From assembly GCA_905202055.1 (NCBI GenBank), contig CAJKQK010000019.1, positions 1 through 28,356 on the forward strand: 28,356 nt of DNA, written 5' to 3'. The position numbers were made by a program, and so were the translations under genes. This document shows, piece after piece, positions 23,721 to 28,356 of the stretch (position 1 is its first letter; each line of letters opens with the position of its first letter). The DNA comes from an uncultured Oxalobacter sp. GTDB lineage: Bacteria; Pseudomonadota; Gammaproteobacteria; Burkholderiales; Burkholderiaceae_D. The notes beneath the pieces were generated by a model that had not been told where the DNA came from, made no database searches, and was given only the letters and a program-made list of their open reading frames with translations.

Positions 23721-23755
23721 CTGATTGCGCGAAAATAGATTTTCCGCGCAATCAG
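23721..23755 (+). other. Strong hairpin at the start of the helicase leader
   Basis: CTGATTGCGCG (23721-23731) pairs with CGCGCAATCAG (23745-23755). After one bulged C, AAAAT pairs with ATTTT inside. No U-tract follows, so it is a poor fabI terminator. It could be a 5'-end mRNA hairpin or an operator over the start site. A second hairpin, GGCGCAAA/TTTGTGCC (23840-23858), lies further down the leader. Confidence 0.5.
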
Positions 23756-23954
23756 ACGATGGCATTGCCAGCCTGTGCATGATACCAATTCATGCTTTTT
23801 AAAGCCCTTCCGCCTTACCGTGTTTCTTGACACATTTCTGGCGCAAAGCTTTTGTGCCGAAATCTCTCCATTCAGTTATTTCGTAACCTGGTGCTAGGTA
23901 CTGCCATTTTTACATTTTCCCACAAGGAAAATCATCTTTATTTGAGTAAAAAAA

Positions 23955-25355
23955 ATGACATTTGAAGCACTCGGATTACATCCATTAATCCAGAAAGCGC
24001 TTGCCGATATCCATTACGACAAGCCAACTCCGGTTCAGGAAAAAGCCATTCCCGCAGGTATCGAAGGCAAAGATCTGCTGGTCTCATCGCAAACCGGTTC
24101 CGGAAAAACGGCAGCGTTCATGTTGCCTGCATTGCATCGTTTTGCCAGTGCCCCATTCGAGATAACCGATAAAAAAACATTCAATCAAAAGCGTCAGGCT
24201 GCCCGTGCCAAAGGCGAAAAGGTCCGTTACGAACCTGCTCATCCGAAAATGCTCGTCCTGACACCAACGCGCGAACTGGCTATGCAAATTGTAAAATCTT
24301 CTGAAGATTACAGTGCGTACCTCAAGCATTTTCGTACCGTTGCCATTCTGGGAGGCATGCCTTACCCGAAACAGATGCAACTGCTGGCAAAAAACCCGGA
24401 AATTCTGGTTGCCACACCTGGCAGACTGATCGATCACATGCATTCCGGCAAAATCCGTTTCGACCAGCTTGAAATTCTGGTACTGGACGAAGCCGACCGC
24501 ATGCTGGACATGGGATTCATCGACGATATCGAGACCATCATTGCATCCACTCCCGAAACGCGCCAGACCATGCTTTTTTCGGCAACGCTGGACGGAATCG
24601 TCGGCAATATGGCCCGCAAAATCACACGTGACCCTGAATTGATTCATATCCATTCAGTTGCCTCTCGTCATGAAAACATTGACCAGATGATTCATTTCGT
24701 CGACGATTTGCCTCACAAAAACCGCCTGCTCGACCATTTGCTGCACGATCGTTCACTTGACCAGGCACTAGTCTTTACAGCAACCAAACGGGATGCCGAC
24801 ATCGTGGCCGACCGTCTGGCAATTGCCGGTTTTTCCGCGGCAGCACTCCATGGCGACATGCCTCAGGGAGCGCGCAACCGAACCCTGACAAAATTACGCA
24901 GGGGCCAGGTCAAGATCCTCGTCGCAACCGACGTCGCGGCACGTGGCATCGATATTCCGAACATCACGCATGTGGTCAACTTCGATTTGCCGAAATTTCC
25001 TGAAGATTATGTCCATCGTATCGGCCGGACAGGTCGTGCAGGCCGTCATGGTGTTGCCATTTCACTCGTCAATCATAACGATAACATCAACGTCCGGAAG
25101 ATTGAACGTTTCACCAAACAATCCATTCCTGTAAACGTTATCGAAGGATTCGAGCCCAAACTGTCGTTCAAGGCCGCGCCTTCCAAACGTAAACCAGCCA
25201 ACTGGAAACCGGGCAGCAAACGCAATTCATCGCCTAAATTCAGCCAGCGCGGTTTTGGCAAGCCGGATGCTGCCAGAAAAGACGGGGCAGGAGGACGCAA
25301 TCGCGGGCAAGGCAGAAGTGGCGAAGGCCGCAGAGCGGCAGAAAGCCATCGCTAG
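23955..25355 (+). CDS. DEAD-box ATP-dependent RNA helicase (RhlE-like)
   Basis: RNA-unwinding ATPase acting in ribosome assembly or mRNA turnover. The 466-aa product has the Q motif TPVQEKAIP (Gln28), motif I SSQTGSGKT (44-52), Ia PTREL (104-108), Ib TPGRL, II DEAD (178-181), III SAT (209-211), IV VFTATKR, V ATDVAARGIDI and VI HRIGRTGRAG. A basic segment of about 30 residues (70-97) separates motifs I and Ia, longer than in typical RhlE. The C-terminal 75 residues are a Lys/Arg/Gly/Pro-rich tail. A TGA at 23943 in frame fixes the start downstream of it. The ribosome site is poor (TGAG), and eight A precede TG of the ATG. The long structured leader suggests regulated, perhaps cold-responsive, expression. 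Confidence 0.92.
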   Translation: MTFEALGLHPLIQKALADIHYDKPTPVQEKAIPAGIEGKDLLVSSQTGSGKTAAFMLPALHRFASAPFEITDKKTFNQKRQAARAKGEKVRYEPAHPKMLVLTPTRELAMQIVKSSEDYSAYLKHFRTVAILGGMPYPKQMQLLAKNPEILVATPGRLIDHMHSGKIRFDQLEILVLDEADRMLDMGFIDDIETIIASTPETRQTMLFSATLDGIVGNMARKITRDPELIHIHSVASRHENIDQMIHFVDDLPHKNRLLDHLLHDRSLDQALVFTATKRDADIVADRLAIAGFSAAALHGDMPQGARNRTLTKLRRGQVKILVATDVAARGIDIPNITHVVNFDLPKFPEDYVHRIGRTGRAGRHGVAISLVNHNDNINVRKIERFTKQSIPVNVIEGFEPKLSFKAAPSKRKPANWKPGSKRNSSPKFSQRGFGKPDAARKDGAGGRNRGQGRSGEGRRAAESHR

Positions 25356-25393
25356 AAAGCGATAAGCATTGGAAAGAGAATTCTTTCCAATGC
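25348..25393. repeat. Two tandem perfect hairpins at the end of the helicase gene
   Basis: ATCGCT-AGAA-AGCGAT (25348-25363) contains the helicase stop codon. GCATTGGAAAGA (25366-25377) pairs perfectly with TCTTTCCAATGC (25382-25393) around GAAT. Both precede the terminator directly. Confidence 0.6.
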
Positions 25394-25430
25394 AAAAAAA
25401 GCCCGTCAAAACAGATTGACGGGCTTTTTT
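25394..25430. terminator. Bidirectional terminator between convergent genes
   Basis: AAAAAAAGCCCGTCAA and TTGACGGGCTTTTTT form a long stem (about 14 bp) flanked by A- and T-runs. It can stop both the helicase transcript and the BepA-like transcript. Confidence 0.9.
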
Positions 25431-25452
25431 ATTGACTGGCGGGAAATCCTCA

Positions 25453-26940
25453 TCACGATTTTTCTTTCAGACTCTCGCGGATAATTTTTTTCCATTCCCG
25501 CTCACGGGCATCGATCATCGACTGATCATAAAAGCTCACATCCGGCGACTGTCTGGCCATCTTGAGCTGCTCAAGCGCTGCCTGATAGGCTCCGACCAGA
25601 CCGTATGATTCGGCAAGCGCCATATGCATCAGTGCTTTCTTGCCCTGAGCGTCGTAGACTTTGGCCAGCTGTCTTTGCAAATCGGGATCCTCGCGATAAG
25701 ACTGCGCCTGTTTTCTCAGGTATTTTGCCGCTTCGTCGTAGCGTTTGGATGCATAAAGGGAACTCGCATAAAGATGTGCAATCGCCCTTGAAGACGGAAA
25801 AAGGTTCATCGCAGCACGTGCTTCACGAGCCGCTTCGGCAGCCTGTCCCGACTCAAGGAGAATTTCAATCGACAAACTGTTCAACGCCAGGCTTTTTGCC
25901 GCAGCATTGCCCGCCGATTTCTTCGCCAGTTGCAAATAAGCTTTTGCCTCGGCCGGATTTTTACGATGCAATGCAATCAACGCCAATCCATAATTCCCTG
26001 CCGTCATCTGTATGCGGCTGCCACTTTTGACCTGTTCCTCAAAAACAGTCGCGGCATTGTGCAAGGCAGGCTCACTGTCATCCTGATCGATTCTTGCATT
26101 GGCCCGAACCAGATAAAAATCGATATCATCCGCATGCTGGCGGTAAGGTTCATGCCGCACCCTTGCCTCAATATCGGCAATACGATCGGCCGTTAACGGG
26201 TGGGTCCTCAAATAAGGCGATGGCGCATCGCTATAGGTACGCGTTGCTGTCTGCATTCTCTGGAAAAAAGTCGTCATGCCCGTCGTATCGAACCCGGCAC
26301 CCTTCAAAATCTGGAAACCGACCCGATCCGCTTCTTTTTCGGCATCGCGTGTAAAATTGATCTGTTTTTGAAGAGCGTAGCCCTGCCCACCCATCAAGAC
26401 GGCACCTGCTGCATCTGCACTGGCCTGTGCCGCCAGAATCGCCAGAACGACCGATGCAATCGGAATCAGCATATCCTGCTTTGCCTGCCCCATCATGCGT
26501 GCTATGTGCCGTTGCGAAACGTGCCCGATTTCATGCGATAAAACAGATGCCAGTTCGGATTCGCTCTGGGTAGCCAGCAGCAAGCCGGTATGAACACCGA
26601 TAAAGCCGCCTGGCAACGCAAACGCATTCAGGGTTCCGTCACGAATGGCGAAAAAAGTGAAATCATTGGTGAGTTCCCCTCGTGTTTCCGCATTGGCGGA
26701 CACAAGACGGTTACCCAGATTGGAAAGATATTCACTTAAAACAAGATCATTGACATACGCCGGATCGCCCTTGATCTGCTGCATGATTTCCTTGCCCAGC
26801 TTGTACTCTGCGACCGGAGTCAACTCGCCACGAGCCGTATCGCCCATGCTGGGAATGCCCGACTGTGCACCGGCAGTTGAAATCTGCAGGCAAAACACAG
26901 TCAGTACAGGCAACACAAAGCGTCGAAGATATAAAATCAT
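25453..26940 (-). CDS. bepA: Periplasmic M48 metalloprotease with TPR domain (BepA/YfgC-like)
   Basis: A 495-aa periplasmic zinc protease. The Escherichia coli homologue promotes LptD/beta-barrel assembly and degrades stalled barrels. The signal peptide is MILYLRRFVLPVLTVFCLQI with cleavage near STAGA-Q. The catalytic domain holds HEIGH (His136, Glu137, His140) and EKEADRVGF (third ligand Glu201). A hydrophobic lid segment (about 157-195) and NAFALPGGFIGVHTG are typical of the family. The C-terminal 230 residues are TPR-like helical repeats (AKAYLQLAKKSAG, YDEAAKYLRKQAQ). No clear ribosome site precedes the ATG at 26940. It is divergent from moaC and convergent with the helicase gene. Confidence 0.9.
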   Translation of the reverse strand: MILYLRRFVLPVLTVFCLQISTAGAQSGIPSMGDTARGELTPVAEYKLGKEIMQQIKGDPAYVNDLVLSEYLSNLGNRLVSANAETRGELTNDFTFFAIRDGTLNAFALPGGFIGVHTGLLLATQSESELASVLSHEIGHVSQRHIARMMGQAKQDMLIPIASVVLAILAAQASADAAGAVLMGGQGYALQKQINFTRDAEKEADRVGFQILKGAGFDTTGMTTFFQRMQTATRTYSDAPSPYLRTHPLTADRIADIEARVRHEPYRQHADDIDFYLVRANARIDQDDSEPALHNAATVFEEQVKSGSRIQMTAGNYGLALIALHRKNPAEAKAYLQLAKKSAGNAAAKSLALNSLSIEILLESGQAAEAAREARAAMNLFPSSRAIAHLYASSLYASKRYDEAAKYLRKQAQSYREDPDLQRQLAKVYDAQGKKALMHMALAESYGLVGAYQAALEQLKMARQSPDVSFYDQSMIDAREREWKKIIRESLKEKS

Positions 26941-26962
26941 AAGGTTGTCAGGTGATAAATTA

Positions 26963-27001
26963 AAACCGGTTTACAGTGCTATCATACCGGTACTTTATAA
27001 T
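26963..27001. promoter_or_regulatory. Paired ACCGGT palindromes and TATAAT between bepA and moaC
   Basis: AAACCGGTTT (26963-26972) and TACCGGTA (26985-26992) are perfect palindromes with centres 21 bp apart, two helical turns. A plus-strand TATAAT (26996-27001) follows. This has the form of an operator pair in a divergent promoter region; no regulator is assigned. Confidence 0.4.
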
Positions 27002-27041
27002 CATTTCACGTCAAACGCACAATCAATCGCTCATTCGCTTT

Positions 27042-27545
27042 ATGCCACAAAATCCTTCTTCAAAAGACGATAAAAATCAGCTGACGCATTTTGATGCTTC
27101 TGGAAAAGCCCATATGGTCGATGTCGGTGAAAAAAAGGAAACACATCGTATCGCCATTGCCAGCGGCTCGATTTACATGAAACCGGAAACAATGGCTCTT
27201 GTTCTCACTGGACAGGTCGGCAAGGGTGACGTGCTGGGCATTGCGCGGATTGCCGCCATTATGGGTGCCAAAAGAACGAGTGAGCTGATCCCCCTTTGTC
27301 ATCCGGTCGGATTGACGAAAGTGACCATTGATTTCACGACAAAAGATACCTGCGTTACCTGTCAGGCTCAGGCGGAAACGATTGGAAAAACAGGAGTGGA
27401 AATGGAAGCGTTGACCGCTGTTCAGGTCGGCCTGCTGACCATTTACGATATGTTAAAAGCCATCGACCGCGGCATGGTCATGACAGACATTCACCTGCAG
27501 GAAAAAAGCGGTGGGCAATCCGGTCACTGGGTATCGGGAAAATAA
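27042..27545 (+). CDS. moaC: Cyclic pyranopterin monophosphate synthase
   Basis: Acts in the first stage of molybdenum cofactor synthesis, converting the MoaA product (3',8-cyclo-7,8-dihydro-GTP) to cyclic pyranopterin monophosphate. The 167-aa product keeps the expected active-site residues: Lys61, Cys86-His87-Pro88, Glu120 (VEMEAL), Asp136 and Lys139 (DMLKA), with LTHFDASGKAHMVDV at the start of the domain. The frame is open upstream to 26976, but ATG 27042 gives the family-sized protein. No ribosome site is visible. The gene stands alone here; other moa genes are not in the window. It implies that the organism makes molybdoenzymes. Confidence 0.95.
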   Translation: MPQNPSSKDDKNQLTHFDASGKAHMVDVGEKKETHRIAIASGSIYMKPETMALVLTGQVGKGDVLGIARIAAIMGAKRTSELIPLCHPVGLTKVTIDFTTKDTCVTCQAQAETIGKTGVEMEALTAVQVGLLTIYDMLKAIDRGMVMTDIHLQEKSGGQSGHWVSGK

Positions 27546-27586
27546 AGCTTTTCCGCCATAACGCCCGGATAACCTGAGGCAAACCC

Positions 27587-28356
27587 TTAATGCAACTGGG
27601 CTTCTCTTTTTGCGTCTTCCGGCATTTCGGCATGAACCAGTTCACCATTGGTATCGGCAAACAAGGGAGCCCCGCAATCCTCACAAAACTCCATCGCAAA
27701 TCTTTCCACGGCAGTCTTGTCATAAGAAACGCCCAATTCACGAAGCAAATCGAAAATCTGGACCAACTGCCTGTTCCCTCTTTTCATGGCAAGAGGACTT
27801 TCCAGCTGCGCTGTCCATGTCATCGAATCAAAATCTTCCGATCCGTAAATCGGCCAGACAATACCGTACACGATCTTGTCACTGTCTTTCTGATAAAAAC
27901 TGATCCGGCATTCCTCTAACTGTATGCCATCGAGATTCTTGCCGAAGCCCCCGACAACCGCACACAGCTTCTCGGGCTGGGTATCCAGCGCATAGGTAAG
28001 ATAATGTACTGCTGCCCGTATGCTCGAAGGCCGGATCAGCTGATCGGCAATACGGCAGGTATTGAAAAAACCGCCTGGCAACAATAATTCAACATTACAC
28101 CCCGGCAGCATCTCGGAAACCAGAGGGGTTACCTGTTTTTGCCATTCTTCAAGAAAGTCATCCTTGGCACCTTCAAAATTGGCAAGATCGGGATCAGCCT
28201 GCCACTTGAACACAGGCTCACCGGCGGGAGCCATCACAGATGCAATCAGATAACGCCCATCCGCCAGAAACGGTACTGTTTCCTGTTTGGATGCCAGCTC
28301 AAACCGTGAATGCTGGATAATCGACTGAACCAGTCCATGCGTGACAGCCATTACGT
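27587..28356 (-). CDS. DUF2863 family protein, C-terminal part (cut by window end)
   Basis: At least 256 codons of a protein of unknown function that I recognise as DUF2863-like, a family typical of Burkholderiales and usually about 400 aa. The frame stays open past the ATG at 28349-28351 (a Val codon precedes it), so the true start lies outside the window. The segment HGLVQSIIQHSRFELASKQE is family-like from memory. A cysteine pair FCEDCGAPLFAD near the C-terminus resembles a small metal-binding knuckle. No signal peptide or membrane segment is present in the visible part. It is convergent with moaC, 41 nt apart. Confidence 0.72.
   Translation of the reverse strand, partial: VMAVTHGLVQSIIQHSRFELASKQETVPFLADGRYLIASVMAPAGEPVFKWQADPDLANFEGAKDDFLEEWQKQVTPLVSEMLPGCNVELLLPGGFFNTCRIADQLIRPSSIRAAVHYLTYALDTQPEKLCAVVGGFGKNLDGIQLEECRISFYQKDSDKIVYGIVWPIYGSEDFDSMTWTAQLESPLAMKRGNRQLVQIFDLLRELGVSYDKTAVERFAMEFCEDCGAPLFADTNGELVHAEMPEDAKREAQLH

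Overview
The window looks like chromosomal DNA of a betaproteobacterium of the order Burkholderiales. Oxalobacteraceae is the closest guess, from the gene orders pepN-fbp and glyQ-glyS-gmhB-plsC-ygjP-gloA, a Burkholderiales-type DUF2863 protein and moderate GC; an Oxalobacter-like gut anaerobe is possible but is inference. Most of the window is conserved housekeeping DNA. The part worth attention is an accessory stretch from about 7.8 to 14.8 kb.

Region by region. 1-7.8 kb: the end of pepN, fbp, the two-subunit glycyl-tRNA synthetase (glyQ, glyS), gmhB (LPS heptose pathway), plsC (phospholipid synthesis), a YgjP-type metallopeptidase and glyoxalase I, all on the plus strand. 7.9-9.6 kb: a Mu-type HTH protein on the minus strand and a Cro-type HTH protein on the plus strand, separated by an AT-rich, gene-free 845 bp rich in inverted and direct repeats. 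9.7 kb: tRNA-Ser(GCU) with its own promoter and terminator. 10.1-14.7 kb: two tandem paralogous basic amino acid/polyamine antiporter genes, both broken, followed by an intact soluble decarboxylase of the phosphatidylserine decarboxylase family that resembles the fungal tryptophan decarboxylase PsiD. 14.8-16.4 kb (minus): a CoA-disulfide-reductase-like flavoprotein with a C-terminal rhodanese domain. 16.6-17.7 kb: a small tail-anchored-looking protein (minus) and a glycine-zipper lipoprotein. 18.2-28.4 kb: a CPA2 cation/proton antiporter, rpiA, mltD, fabI, a RhlE-like DEAD-box helicase with a structured leader, a BepA-like protease (minus), moaC and the C-terminal part of a DUF2863 protein (minus, cut by the window edge).

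How the genes work together. The left block couples central carbon metabolism, translation and envelope synthesis in the usual betaproteobacterial order. The most interesting module is the antiporter pair plus PsiD-like decarboxylase. It has the architecture of an amino acid decarboxylation/precursor-product exchange system, by analogy with GadB/GadC or the oxalate/formate system. Here the decarboxylase is intact, while one antiporter carries a single in-frame TAG and the other carries two opposite 1-nt frameshifts. Either the pathway is decaying, or the lesions are sequence errors, or the TAG is read through.
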